Of a stretch of DNA of 64,000 bases, positions 1-11,166 are shown piece after piece. The stretch is from assembly GCA_021234155.1 (NCBI GenBank), contig JAJEKV010000072.1:184001-248000 (forward strand), read 5' to 3'. A program made the position numbers and the translations under genes. The notes under the pieces are model-generated. The model was given only the letters and a program-made list of their open reading frames with translations. It was not told where the DNA came from and ran no database searches. This DNA is from Isoetes taiwanensis. Taxonomy: Eukaryota > Streptophyta > Lycopodiopsida > Isoetales > Isoetaceae. Position 1 is the stretch's first letter. The number at the start of each line of letters is the position of its first letter.

Positions 1-609
1 CCTGCAAAACATACAGAAATGCCTCCAAAACTATTTTACTCAAATTGTAGCAATCGCTGACATCATGACATTTAGTTTTTCACACATTGACAGAAGCTTG
101 CAAGTGCATCTATAACCAAAGCCTATTTCAAGAGATGGGCATCTCCAACCAGTAGTTTTTAGCTCAAATGCGTGAATGAGCACAGTAGGCTGCATGGTGA
201 ACAAATAAACTAATCTATTTCTGCATAACAAAATGTGTTGACAAATCACATGACAATTCATTTGGTAAGACGTTTATATTTGAACAAAGTTTAGCGAAAA
301 CCATGCAAAATAAACTGTACAGAAACAAAAGAACGTAGTTTCTATGACATGCTGTGTTGTTAAAATAAGCACAAACTCCCAGTAGTAGACACTCAATGGT
401 AATAAATAGGAAAGGTTCTATAGGAAAGGTTCACCAACATGTGATAATATGTTAAAAACTCTGGGATCATTGATGCTCATTGCCCAAAGAAGGACCTGCT
501 GCATTTACCTGTACATAATTCCGAGGCGCCAAATCGTAGAGAGCAGTGAGAAACTTTTGAGGCGCCAAAAATCGTAGAGCGAGCAGGGAGAATCGGAATT
601 GTTGGAGAT

Positions 610-745
610 GGAGAGCTCAGCCAGTTCAAACTTGCATTGAATGCTGGCAACCTGCATCCCGCCAGAGGAGCCGCAAAGGGAAGGGAATGCCGCATGTGCC
701 TGCACAGCGGCATTCCATTTCTCAGTCCCCTTGTTCCCATTTTGC
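610..745 (-). repeat. Direct duplicate, copy 1 (partner at 1,862-2,000)
   Basis: Copies 1 and 2 share blocks such as GAATGCTGGCAACC, GCCGCATG and GGCATTCCAT or GGCGTTCCAT in the same order, and both are preceded by a GGCGCCAAAT block (526 and 1,791). On the minus strand both can be read as the start of a short Ala/Pro/Leu-rich ORF with a shared LPAFN stretch, but the reading frames diverge. This looks like an old segmental duplication, perhaps of a 5' gene end. I cannot name a gene. Confidence 0.45.
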
Positions 746-1194
746 TTGTGAAACATCTAATGTTTGAGCTTTGAATTGGTTAAATTACAACAATGCATTA
801 GTAATTGTAATCTGTCACAGTATACCAGCCATGTGGGAATCAAAAGAAAGATATGGCATGTAAATCTATTAGAAAATAGGGCAGTCAGAACTGGCATTTT
901 TTAAAGTCTCCTATGATAAGGCTATCATTACAAATTTAATAAGGCAATGCAGCTTCTTATTCATACTACTTATTTTTTGTCATTCTCAGTGGCCAATCTT
1001 TTGCATGCATTGAAATCTGCCAAAGCATAACTTGGGCAAAGGAAGTCCTATTATCATTTGTAGAAATGGAGAAAAACACAAACTATTCAATCGTTCTAAA
1101 TCCGTCAACAAAAGTGTCTTCAGAGCAGGTTCTTACCTTTTGGTTGCAACAAACTTTGGGTGACACGGCAACAAATCCCTTTCCGCATCAACAA

Positions 1195-1290
1195 AGGCTC
1201 TGCTCCTTAGCTCCTGATTTCATATTCAGCACAAATTAAACTTCATATTCAGCACAGATTAAACTTCATAGTCAGATTAAACATCTCAAT
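1195..1290. repeat. Short tandem repeat, about three units
   Basis: The phrase TTCATATTCAGCACA followed by a TTAAAC block recurs three times with slight variation. No coding signal. Confidence 0.6.
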
Positions 1291-1861
1291 TTCATTTGAA
1301 TTTTATACAGCTTTTATAATAGAAAAAGAAACGTTTTGTAATAATCGTTGCTGTTAGTATACAACAGCATGGAGTTGTGATGGAGTTTTTGAATAAGGAT
1401 TCTGTACATGGTTAACACAAACAAAAAGCAGGAGTAGTGCAACGTACCTCGCAAAAACTCACCAGTGCACAACCTGCGTTACTTGGTGACAGTAAAAGAT
1501 CCTGAAGAATAAAACTTAATGAGAACTCCAGAAAATTACCTTCCATAATTTCTACTTTCCGGAATTTCTACCTTGAGAACTCCAGAAGCCATAGAGCCAG
1601 AGATTTGTTTTCTAGGAGTTTGAATCCTGTGTCCTGAAATATAACAGCATTACAATTAGTTTTGATAACAAAAGTTTCAGATTCTTGCTGTGTTGCTTTG
1701 TTTCCCTCTTCGATATGCTGACCTGTGACGATGCCATGCCACCCAGTTCAAGAGCTCCAGTGAGGATCCGGCCCAGCGCAAGAGCCAAAGGCGCCAAATA
1801 ACTGAGATTCGTAGTGAAAGAAAGTGGAAGAAAGCTCGTAAAAAATTCGTCGTGATTGAAT

Positions 1862-2000
1862 GGGGTCGGCTCGGGCAACCTCAAAGGTTTGAATTAAATG
1901 CTGGCAACCAGGATGCCGGAAGGGGGAATGCAGGCAGGAAGGGAACGCCGCATGCGTCTGCACTGTGGCGTTCCATGCACAAAGTCCAAAGCCTTACCAT
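1862..2000 (-). repeat. Direct duplicate, copy 2 (partner at 610-745)
   Basis: Second copy of the duplicated segment about 1.25 kb downstream of the first. It differs by substitutions and small indels throughout, so the duplication is not recent. Confidence 0.45.
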
Positions 2001-3922
2001 TTTAAAAAGAAGATTTTGAAGGGTTTTTAAGTGATGGATTCAAAATCGAGAAGTTGTATCATTATAGCATTTAAAAAGCCCTCAGTCCCTCATTTATCAA
2101 CTAATGAAGCATACTCAAGAAACATGGATGACAATCATGCACTAAACAAGATAAGATTTAGATTTTTGCTGATGCTACTGTGCACAATGCCCTTGCGAAT
2201 ATTTTTTTTTTAACAAAACTATTGAGCTTGTTATCAAATGTTATGGTATGACAAAACAAGATCCAGAGTCAGGAATGGAGTCCTAGTTTATAAATATATT
2301 TTACAAATTTTTCAGAATTGTTTTACAGATTTGTTGATTTCTGAAGTTGCTAGAATTATGGAATGATATCTATTGTTTAAATTTGAATTTTCTGGTCTGG
2401 AGAAAAACTTTTAAGGTTTTGGGGATTTTTCCCACCTGAAAAAAAAAAATCCGATTTCCAAAAATCGCAATTATTTTTGGCATTATTTGAAGCTTTTTAA
2501 CGCTCTGTTCGAGGCTCATACAGAGGTTTTGTAATGGCCAGGCATTCTTAGACTCTAGTTTGAGTAGATCTGTATTATGGTTGGTTAGCTGCATGCTTAT
2601 CTGCTGCATTCCCGTTTGATGCCCATGGCAAGGCCATGAATAATCTACAACAAAGGTACGTTTGTTCCACCATTCCAAATCGTTTATTACTTAAGCCCTA
2701 AATTATTATAGGAGATCTTTGCTATTATTACAGGATTGTTTGCTGTTAGTTGTGTAGCGAATTGGCTAGGGATGAAGCCAAACTGGGCAGCTAAGTGGCC
2801 TCCACACTGCATGATCTGATCATTGATTTTGCTGTTGGATTATCGCGTCTCCCTTTTTGTTCTATTTATGGTTTCGCTTTGCAATCTGCGCATTCAAGGT
2901 TTGGTTTAAAAATTCCTTTTACAGAATATGTATCTTATTTGTATGCTCGAAGATATTCAACTACAATAGTCATAATTTCAAAATGGAATTGGAAGTGTGT
3001 GATATTAGATCAGAGATTATTGAGATACCTTTTTATCGCCTTTTGGCATGTAGCTCCTGTCTACCTTTTTATATGACTCCCATCTTCAAAAGAGTTTCAT
3101 ATGTTTGCATTAGCCGACCTAAAGACTATCTGCTTTAGAATCCTTTAGGTAAGACCGTGGCCCTTTGTTTTTTAAGTTTATAGCAGACCTTTTTTGAGCT
3201 GTTGAAGACGGGAATTCCAGTTTGTGTGCTTTGTTTAGGTGCTTCTATTAGTTAAGTCGAAAGCATAGTTCAAGAAGAACTAGAAGGTGTTCTATTCAGG
3301 TATGATTTTTCCTTGGTTTTTAACTGTTAATGTTCATAAGCTACACAAATCCAGCTTGAATTTTGTAGAAACTAAGCAAAGGAGACCATGATCTGCCTCT
3401 GTTGAACTGTAGCCTAATACAGAGGCCCCTAGGAGCCTCTTCATCTTTTGCAACTAGGGTAGATTGAGGATTTGATTTCTTTTCAAGCCATTGTTTATGT
3501 GGCATCATAGCACGTTTTCTTGAGCCTCAGGCGTCTTGGAAACTTACATTCTTTTTATACTAAATTCTATACTAGAGTTCTATCTCTATCTGTATGCATC
3601 TACAGGTCATGCCTATGCCATATTTTCAACCCAAAAATGGGCTCAAGATTTCTTAGGATGCAATTATCTTGAAGGATGAAAAAGTTTGTGACATCTCTGT
3701 TTAAACTCCCATTGCCTTACTTCTCAGCCTTTTCAATTTTTGCAATGTTTGTGCTTTTAAACACCGCTCCAAAGAAGATAGATGTGCGCTAACAAAAAGA
3801 TTGAAAATTGTGTTTTCTAACGAGCATAACTTCTGATGGAGTTAACAAGAATAAATCTATACATTTCTTGAAAATCATTTCTCTGTTTCTCTTATTCTTT
3901 CCCTTAAATCTCCATGATTAAG

Positions 3923-6900
3923 GATGATGCTATTGTAATATATTATGCAGCTTTGAAGAATGTTAAAGGTGAGCTTGAACAACAAGTTTGAGGCACCCAT
4001 TCTGGATGCATGAGGCTTGGAATTACTGATATGGTTTGCCATTTTTTATTTGCCAGGTATTGTGTTGTTCTTTACCATATGCACAAATCCGATAGTAATC
4101 CTTTAAAGTAGACATATCTTTACTCTTCTTTTTGTGCCCAAAACTGAGAAATATTCTTTAACATTTTCTAGAGAACGGAAAGCATCACAACCCCCAGCTT
4201 GAACTAACATGTTGTAGGTATTTATCACATTTTGGCATATAGAAAGCATTTTAGCATGTTTGCAACACTCTAGCAAGAGAGTTCCAGGTTGCCATGTGCT
4301 TCCAACGTGATGCTTTCAAGGTATGACCCATGAAATATGTCCGTTGTCCAATTGTCAGTTTTATTTTGTGCAGAGATCCATGGAACAAAAAGAAACCTTA
4401 TTCATTGTTTTCGTCGGTGGTCTGGCATCTATGATGTAGGTGCCATTGGCTTTGTTGCAATGATGGCAGGCATATCCCCAAAGCAATTTCCACAAGGTGT
4501 CACAAGGTACTCAGCCACCACCACGTGTCTTAGATTTTTGTGCCAATTTTGGACTGGCTTATTTAGGCTTGGTCAAGGTTGAATCTTCTTATATTCTTTG
4601 TCAAGTTTTGTATCTCCATACTCAATTACCTGCGGGCTGATCTATTGCACTGTACATAAATAAGATCATTTTCTTTCGTTGCAAAGACGCCTCCCGGCCT
4701 GTCTGCCTATGCATACCATGCTCTGCCTACTTGTGTGTAGAGGGACTTCAATCAGTTAATACAAAGGAAGCTTTAGCAGATCATGTTTTATTTATGCACC
4801 AGTTCATACGCTTCTTCATTCTTGAAGGGTTTAGGCTTCTGAAGTGCGAAGGACACAGTTTTAAAAAATCATATAGGATATGTTTGGCTAGCTGTATCAT
4901 TTGCTGCATATTGCAAACTACATCTTAGTTTTACTGGTACATCATTGTTCACTTATTATTTCATGGGTCTACTAGCTAGACAATTAAAATACAATTTTTT
5001 TTGTTGCATTTCTACACAGGAATGGAGTGTAGCTATACTATCTAGGCAGCTTATAGTTATTCATTTGCATTTACGTGGGCCAAAGTATCTATTCTTTCAC
5101 TTCCATTGGGAGGATATAGTAAGACATATATACAGTGCAATGGAGATTTTGAATTTAGTTTGGTAATTACCTGAATGCTGATATTGGTTGGCAGGAAGCA
5201 CAAAATGAACCAGCGAAATAAAATGCCCAGAGTAAATTTCATGTTGAGCTTGCAGAACTTCCGAACACGTCCTCAAGGAGAGCTATACTTGGGACAAGTT
5301 CTGCATTTAGCAGGTGAGGCAGATACCCTATTCACTATCTCTGTACTTGCTCCAAATGAATACAAGTCACATGGGCACAATACGCTACGCATGATCTCAT
5401 GGATTCTCCATTTTTTTCAGATATGATGTAGACATACTTTGTGATGCATAATTCCCATTGCATGTCATAATTTGTAGTTGTAGGAGGCTCAGACATATGG
5501 TAGCATTTGCAAAGCTAAATGGATTTGTTTCCTGCAGCATATATTCATCATTAAATTGTAAGTTCAATTCTTTAACTGCAATTATGATGTGGTCTTTACC
5601 AACAGTAACCTATGGTATCATTCACAGGAGACTTTTGCTGGAATGAGACTTCTGAAGAAGCAATGCAGTTCATGTTTGAAACTAATTCAATTCTCCGAAA
5701 GGTGAGGATCATGAATGTTTTCATAACTTGCCTTTATATACAGACATCCATTCATAGTGTCGTTTGATCAACTGAATGTATTGCATGCAGACATCCGTCC
5801 ATAGTGTCGTTTGCTCAGGTGAATGTATTGCATGCAGAAACTTCAAGTCAGATAGATCGAACTGTTATTGTTGGTAATGGTTCTAGATTCTCTTTAGATT
5901 TGTTCTGGTATATTCTTTGACTACCATTTAGTGTATTTGTTCTGGTATATTCTTTGACTACCATTTAGTGTATTTGTTCAAACATTTACTCCGATATAAG
6001 CTCCTGTTGCCAAATTCGTCCCTATATTTGCATTCTACCAAAGCTATTTACCTACTTCTATAACTCCTTTTTGTTGCTTGACACCGATTTGCCACTACGA
6101 GCTGGTATCTATGCAATTTCCATATGAAAATTTTATTTTCCTATGACCTATTGGTCTCCATGACCTATTGGTCTCCGTGGACGTTAAAAAAACTATTCTA
6201 TTCTATTCTAAGCTTTCTATCATATCATATCTGTTGGGCAATAGCAGCAAGTATAAGGCGCGTGCTTGAAATAAAAGCTTTCAAGTTACATCCTGCTCTT
6301 ATTGGATTGAGTTCCATCTGATGTCGCTTTTGCATGCTGCAAGTAAGCTTTCATATTAGTCTCAAAGCATATTATTGTAGGCCCTTTGAACTTTTGCAGA
6401 GAGTATAGCCTGCTTAGAATATGCAGTTTGTTGTAAGAGGCAACATGTACATTCCCTATTTCATTTGTGCTTCCATTTTAAATTGCTTTTAGGTTTATAT
6501 AATTGTGACATGGTCTTATTGGGCACTGCTATTTACCCCAAGGATGGCTTTGCCATCTACAACCATTAGTGAGTTGCATTTGTGAGTCTTGATGTTCTAG
6601 TTCCATTGTATAGTTTGCAGCATAGATTGTGGTGGAATAAAGTCATGGATGTTTTGGAACATATATCTAGCCAGCCAGTCCGTTTGAAACTTCAACACTT
6701 GCCAGCCAGTCCGTTTTTCATTCATTTCCTAAAAGCAGCACAGTTGCAACGAGATCAGCTTCTCTCTATATCCTGTAGTGTTGATCCAACGAAGATCTCA
6801 GGTATTCCATCCATTTATCTTACTAAAGCAGTTGGAACTGGAAAAGGCTATGTTTAGCCATTTATTTTCTGCAAGCTATTGCATGTTCTAAAGCTTAGTC

Positions 6901-7128
6901 GTCTTTGTTACCTATGAACCTTAGCAATCTGATCATTAGAAGCATTTATGCAATATGTGAAAACATGTATTCATGAGTTATTTAAGGCCTTATCGTGATA
7001 AAAAATTTGTTTGATATTGTCAAATAATTTATGCGGGGCAAGCCTGTCATATCACTATCTCATGCACTACAATTATTGCAGGATGTTGCAGGATTATTGA
7101 AGATGGATGCCAACATTTGAGTCTGTGA
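3923..7128 (+). CDS. Split gene of unknown identity, at least seven phase-compatible exons
   Basis: Seen: candidate exons 3,923-3,968, 4,374-4,496, 4,741-4,828, 5,195-5,313, 5,628-5,701, 5,819-5,873, 6,621-6,801 and one starting at 7,082. Each is bounded by AG before and GT after. The first six joins keep one reading frame open although the exon lengths are not all multiples of three (phases 1, 1, 2, 1, 0 and so on). The peptides read like real protein, for example YYAALKNVK, MAGISPKQFPQ, LADHVLFMHQFIRFF, MQFMFETNSILRK and FIHFLKAAQLQRDQLLSI, and suggest an alpha-helical protein. The link from 5,873 to 6,621 needs one more exon; 6,248 onward (SIRRVLEIKAFK) is a candidate. With the 7,082 acceptor the frame stops at 7,126-7,128. 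The start is not found. I do not recognise the family. It may be a functional gene or an old pseudogene; no frame break is seen inside the listed exons. Confidence 0.5.
5748..5838 (+). repeat. Tandem duplication spanning a splice acceptor
   Basis: A unit of about 47 bp (CATAGTGTCGTTTG then GAATGTATTGCATGCAG) occurs twice. The second copy carries CTCAG just before GTGAATG, the acceptor used for the exon at 5,819. In the first copy the same place reads TCAACTGAATG, without the acceptor AG. Confidence 0.6.
5899..5974. repeat. Two-copy tandem repeat of 37 bp
   Basis: TTTGTTCTGGTATATTCTTT and the following 17 bases are present twice in direct succession inside an intron of the split gene. The near-identity implies a recent duplication. 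Confidence 0.7.
6141..6213 (+). mobile_element. Short 3' tail copy of the ATTCT-tailed LINE/SINE family
   Basis: It reads CCTATTGGTCTCC (twice), GTGGACGTTAAAAAAA, then ATTCT repeats. This is the 3' terminal block found in at least seven places in the window. Here only the last 70 bases are present, inside an intron of the split gene, as expected for a strongly 5'-truncated retrocopy. Confidence 0.65.
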
Positions 7129-7784
7129 GAAGAGCCCTGCATCATGATTAAAAGCATTGGAATTGTCATCTTATGTCAGGGTAAATAACTTCATGTAGGT
7201 ACTTAAAAAAAATGCAGCAGTGCGTGAACAGTTCCTTTTATCTATCCCATTTTCCTACCTGCATTGTGGACTCCACCATAGTTCAAGCCCAGGAGGAAGC
7301 TTATTAGTGCTTATCATTCAGTTCTGAGTTCAGTACATATCCAATTCAATATTAGCATGAAACTAATCATTCACTATTTGTAGAACACCTGCTGAACAAT
7401 TATGCTATTTGTAGGAACATGCTCAATGGTCAATCTCTGCTTAATTGAATAGCTTAATGGTTTGTTGGTGTTGCAGTAGCTATAATTTAGAAACAAGTGC
7501 ATTGACTGCCTTTCTCGATTTTCTTCACAGGCTTTCTAGCTCTGCAATAAGACTTTCAACAACTCATCTTGGTATGTACATTATTTATAAATGTTATGTA
7601 TTTGTTTTTTGTGATGAGATTCTTTTTCAATAAATCCATGGGGTTTTGCATGTCTTATATTAAGGAATAGGTTAGAGGCACCAACTCAATGATTGCATGA
7701 GTTCTTAACCAATACTTAGCTGCAAACGTATTGCACACATTATTCAATTAAAGGTTGAGCATTGACGAATCAGTTTTGTTGTGG

Positions 7785-7960
7785 TCTACTTGATGTAGAA
7801 ACACAAAGTTATTATGCAGACAACTTTGTATCTCATTTGATGTGGTCTATTTGATGTAGGAGCATAAAAAGTTGTAATGCACTTGACTCTTTGTATCTCA
7901 TTTGTATGTGGTCTATTTGACGTCGGAGCATGAAAAGTCATAATCCACATGACTTAGCTT
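7785..7960. repeat. Imperfect tandem repeat, about three units of 60 bp
   Basis: The block GTGGTCTATTTGATGTAGGAGCATAAAAAGT with TTTGTATCTCATTTG recurs three times with substitutions. No coding signal. Confidence 0.65.
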
Positions 7961-7994
7961 CACAGCTCCTATTAGGCGAGTTTATTAAAGAAGA

Positions 7995-8170
7995 AACAGA
8001 TCTTCATAACACATGCAAAATGTGAGAAAATTCTAGGCAACTACAAGTACCACCTTCCCCATTTGTGAACTGAAAAAATTGATCATCATAATATATGCAA
8101 AATGTGAGAAAATTCTAGGCAAATAAAATATAGCTACAAGTACCATCTTTCCCATTTGTAAACTATTACA
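7995..8170. repeat. Two-copy tandem repeat
   Basis: The phrase ATGCAAAATGTGAGAAAATT with the following CTAGGCAA and TACAAGTACCA is present twice, the second copy with a 12 bp insertion. Confidence 0.65.
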
Positions 8171-8229
8171 TGCTCTAAGACAAAAAGGCTAGGACTGCCA
8201 TGCATGCAAACTATCTATTTTAATAAATG

Positions 8230-8617
8230 TCATCGATTCGCGTAGCGGATCGACATTCTTGCACCAGACGAGCATGCATGCATTGCATGCGTCGCATGCA
8301 TGCATCGCATACATTTTTAGGTCGTTCATCAGGTTGGGGGATCGCTATTTATTGCAGAGTTCTTCATCGACGTTTCATCAGCGCTTTCTCATCTCTCAGC
8401 AGTATCCATGGCTTCTATTCTTTGATCTCATGCGGAGGAGGGGCTTCTTCTTGCATGAACTACTCTTTCTTGACCATTCATATCCTCTCTAACCTCTTCG
8501 ATCTTTGCCCTTTTGTCCGGCATAGGACAATCTTCAACTTTTCTCCTCGGATCTAGTATTTGAAGTTCTCTGGTATCGGGATGTTGTTGGTTTCATGCGA
8601 GTCGCAGTGCAAGAATA
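8230..8617 (+). repeat. Promoter-like duplicated module with inverted ends, unit 1
   Basis: Order seen: a 24 bp linker (TCATCGAT...GCGGATCGA), the terminal CATTCTTGCAC at 8,254-8,264, a run of CATGCATG-type (RY-like) motifs, CTATTTATT as a possible TATA element at about 8,344, a C/T-rich leader with CTCATCTCTCAGCAG, then an ATG in a CCATGG context at about 8,408. A frame from that ATG stops after a few codons. The unit ends in GTGCAAGAAT, the reverse complement of its start, so it has short terminal inverted repeats. It repeats at 8,618 with a longer spacer. It could be a TIR element, an LTR fragment or a captured promoter; class unknown. Confidence 0.6.
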
Positions 8618-8640
8618 TCATCGATCCGCGTAGCGGATCG
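8618..8640. other. Perfect hairpin linker between module units
   Basis: CGATCCGC GTA GCGGATCG is a perfect 8 bp stem with a 3 base loop, placed exactly between unit 1 and unit 2. The same linker with one mismatch (CGATTCGC) precedes unit 1 at 8,230. Confidence 0.7.
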
Positions 8641-8875
8641 ACATTCTTGCACCAGACGAGCATGCATGCATTGCATGCGTCGCATGCATGCATCGCATGT
8701 CGCATGCATGCATCGCATGCATTTTTAGGCCGTTCATTAGGTTGGGGGATCGCTATTTATTGCAGAGTTCTTCATCGACGTTTCATCGGCGCTTTCTCAT
8801 CTCTCAGCAGTATCCATGGCTCCCACCCTCCCCCCCCTTAAAATTGTTATTTATATGTTCATATTTGTTATAATT

Positions 8876-8982
8876 GTCGCGAGGCACACGTGACCAGCCC
8901 CTCGCTTTTTCGAGGTGTAAATGTTGTTTTTTTTCGCGTGGCACGCGTGAACAACCCCTCGCTTTTCGAGGTTTTTTTGCTA
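8876..8982 (+). promoter_or_regulatory. Tandem block with CACGTG and GCACGCGTG motifs
   Basis: Two units of about 60 bp each contain CGCG(A/T)GGCAC, an ACGTG or ACGCGTG core, and CCCCTCGC followed by TTTTCGAGGT, which can fold as a small hairpin. The G-box-like core could bind bZIP or bHLH factors. That is inference from the motif alone. Confidence 0.3.
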
Positions 8983-9084
8983 TTGGTTTTTCTGTTGGTG
9001 ATGTGCAGGTCCAGGGGTGATGCGCGACTTCGGTATTCTCTGTGGAGCGTGGGTTTTTTTGTGGGAATGTTTAGCAGCCCTGCG

Positions 9085-9185
9085 TTGTCCAAGCCCCTTG
9101 CCGAGATTTTATCGCTAGGGTTTTTCCTCGAAAACCCGAAAGGGCGGGGTTTTTTAATCCGGCGATAAGCTCGCGGCAGGTACAC
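9085..9185 (+). mobile_element. Core of the ATTCT-tailed retroelement 3' region, no tail
   Basis: It contains GGTTTTTCCTCGAAAACCC, GGCGGGG and TTTTTTAATCCGG in the order seen in the copies at 12.5, 27.2, 39.1 and 53.5 kb. The terminal GGTCTC...GGACG block and the ATTCT tail are absent. Confidence 0.45.
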
Positions 9186-9724
9186 TGGCCAACTTCTGTA
9201 GCACACAATTTTATTTGGGGTCCAGGTGTTATAACTGGACATTCCCTATGTTTTTCATTTTTTGGGTAGCTTGCGATGTGCAGCTATCCACCCTATACCA
9301 TTGTAGAAAAAACTGCTGAGATGAATAAAATGCCTATCTATCGGGATGTTGTTGGTTTCATGTGAGTCGCAGTGCAAGAATGACCATATTACTTAGTCCT
9401 ACAACCAAATACAATCTATTAAGTGACGCCATTGCATATCTGTTATGTGCTTGCTGTTTGCAACGATAAATGCTTTCTTTTGCAACAATAGTTGAACAAT
9501 TGTTGTATAAAATCAAATAATACCTTTAGTCAGTTACAATAGACATTCAGGCCTAGCAAGCAATACCACCATTATAAGTACAATATATATATTCTATACA
9601 ACTTTCAAAATTTTCAACATTTGCTTTTAATGCCACTATTGTCAAATCAATTCAACGTCAGCTTTCTTGCATTTCTCTCTTAGTCACCTTCCAAGCTTAG
9701 CAAGGTATTATAGAATGTATTTAT

Positions 9725-9753
9725 GCCCGGCAACGCCGGGCACCTGTTACTAG
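9725..9753 (+). mobile_element. Helitron 3' end (hairpin plus CTAG)
   Basis: GCCCGGC AAC GCCGGGC forms a 7 bp stem at 9,725-9,741. CTAG at 9,750-9,753 follows after 8 bases, and the next base is T. This is the standard Helitron 3' terminus (hairpin, short spacer, CTRR, inserted before T). The same hairpin and loop occur at 54,123 and 61,747 on the other strand. The 5' TC end lies upstream but I cannot place it; the duplicated module at 8.2-9.4 kb may be part of this element. Confidence 0.65.
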
Positions 9754-9856
9754 TATGGAAAAAGTTGGAACAATATAGAATGTGACATTGGAGCTTTGGA
9801 AGTTGACTGTCAGGTTGAGTCTGATAGATGTGGTATTGAAGACAGTCTTCTTCTTC

Positions 9857-10620
9857 TTTTTTTTTTTTGAGAAAAGGAAGATTTCTATTAATCATAAGGA
9901 GTTACATAAAAAACCAAAGAGAACCCATTAGGTTCATAAAATTCCAGAAATTTCCAACTGTTTGTATACACAAAGGAGCTCGTGGTAACCAGAAGAAACA
10001 CAGCCTGCAAAATTGGGACAGGGGTCCACTATATACAATGAGCCGAGGAAGAGAAAGCCCGATCAAAGTTAAAGATCTTGAAGGAGGAAATCTGAGTCTG
10101 ATCCAGTGTCGTCTTCGTCTATGATCACCAAATCTGTAGCCACTGGATCCAATTGCCAGCCAATTTCATTCCACTCGGGGGGAAAGGCAAAGAACCAAAT
10201 AGGGGCCGCGTCTGAGAAAAGGATGAGAGCTTCTCCATGAGCATCATGCAAGGCTTTACGATGGTAGAAAGTGTCTCTGAAATGAAGGAATTGTCTATCA
10301 ATAAGAAGCCTTTCATAACAGAAAAGAAACCTGTCAAGGATATGGCCTGATAGCCATTAAGCAAAAAAGGCTTGAGCTTCTCCAAATCCTGGTCAATGGA
10401 GGGAGGAATGGGCCACAATTGTTCATTGTTGAATATCTCTGTAGCAGCCGCATAATTAGATAGATCAGGAAAAGTGGGCTTACAATTCATCCTCATGGTG
10501 AGAGCAATCAGCAGCTCTGAATATCACAAAATGATCGCCAGTAATAATCATACCATCACACACAAAGATGTTATTAAAGCCTACAAATTTTCCTATAGAC
10601 AGCCAAGCATTATCAGATTT
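9857..10620 (-). mobile_element. LINE A, 3' part with poly(A) tail
   Basis: Minus-strand continuation of the LINE at 15,517-17,180, cut off by the CACTA element. Near the junction the minus strand reads KSDNAWLSIGKFVGFNN, and a 3' region with a stop follows. The element ends in a run of A (T at 9,857-9,868 on the plus strand) after a CTTCCTTTTCTC block, as in plant L1-type LINEs. No clear target duplication was found. Confidence 0.65.
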
Positions 10621-10978
10621 CACTACTAGAGAACGAGCTATTAACGACGTCGGTTTGCGACGTACGGCAAACGTCGACGTCGCAAAATAATCGCGCGTTC
10701 TTAAAACGTCGCTAAGATTTTTTCATGACGTCGCATGTGCGACATGCCACGTCGGATTACAAACGTCCAGGCAGACGTCGCAATGGCCTACGTTGCAACA
10801 GCAACGCACCACGTCGGAATTGCAACGCGCCACGTCGCATGGGCAACCTGTAACGTCGTTTATACAATGCGACGTCGCATATAAAATGTCTGACGTAGTT
10901 CATGCGACGTCGCGTTGCATGTGCGACGTGACACGTTGTATGTTCAACATCTGTCGTAACACATGCGACGTCACGAGT

Positions 10979-11166
10979 TTACCCAGTCATGGAGATGATG
11001 TGAAGAAGATTATTCAGGCAACTGGCCTTGGTTACAAGAGCATTCATGCATGTCCAAATGATTGCATGATCTTCTATCCTCCTGAAACATTTAGCAAAAC
11101 TACGCATTGTATGGTGTGCAATGCCTCTAGGTACAAAAATGATATGCAAGGTAAGAACGCACTGCG
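10979..11166 (+). pseudogene. TNP2-like CACTA transposase, single exon remnant
   Basis: The frame reads GLGYKSIHACPNDCMIFY and then HCMVCNASRYKND. The Y-x-x-I-H-A-C-P-N-D-C signature and the paired C-x-x-C before SRYK are characteristic of the N-terminal zinc-binding part of CACTA TNP2/TNPD transposases. The exon ends at a GTAAG donor near 11,151. About 60 residues survive of a protein that is normally several hundred to about a thousand residues long, and no DDE catalytic part was found downstream. Confidence 0.8.

Larger units (their letters stand above)
1..3900. other. Mostly non-coding AT-rich DNA with a diverged direct duplication
   Basis: Apart from the duplicated segments listed separately I see no gene I can name here. 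Short open frames exist on both strands but lack domain motifs. The stretch from 2,300 to 3,900 could hold upstream exons or introns of the plus-strand split gene that becomes recognisable at 3,923. Confidence 0.4.
8618..9382 (+). repeat. Promoter-like duplicated module, unit 2
   Basis: The first 205 bases repeat unit 1 nearly exactly, with an added GCATGTCGCATGCATGCATC stretch. The last 45 bases (GGGATGTTGTTGGTTTCATG to GTGCAAGAATG at 9,382) repeat the end of unit 1. The spacer is about 510 bp here against 150 bp in unit 1 and holds the tandem G-box-like block and a core of the retroelement 3' region. Only the first CATTCTTGCAC (8,642) and the last GTGCAAGAATG (9,372-9,382) are complete inverted partners. 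Confidence 0.6.

Noticed and set aside
8227-8873. ORFs of 77-109 residues (MHALHASHACIA...)
   Set aside because: They follow the CATGCATG-rich repeat units and occur in several frames of the duplicated module; no independent coding support.
10793-10978. N-terminal part of an ORF before the TNP2 segment
   Set aside because: It runs through the subterminal ACGTC array and has no protein-like composition; only the part from 10,979 on is transposase.
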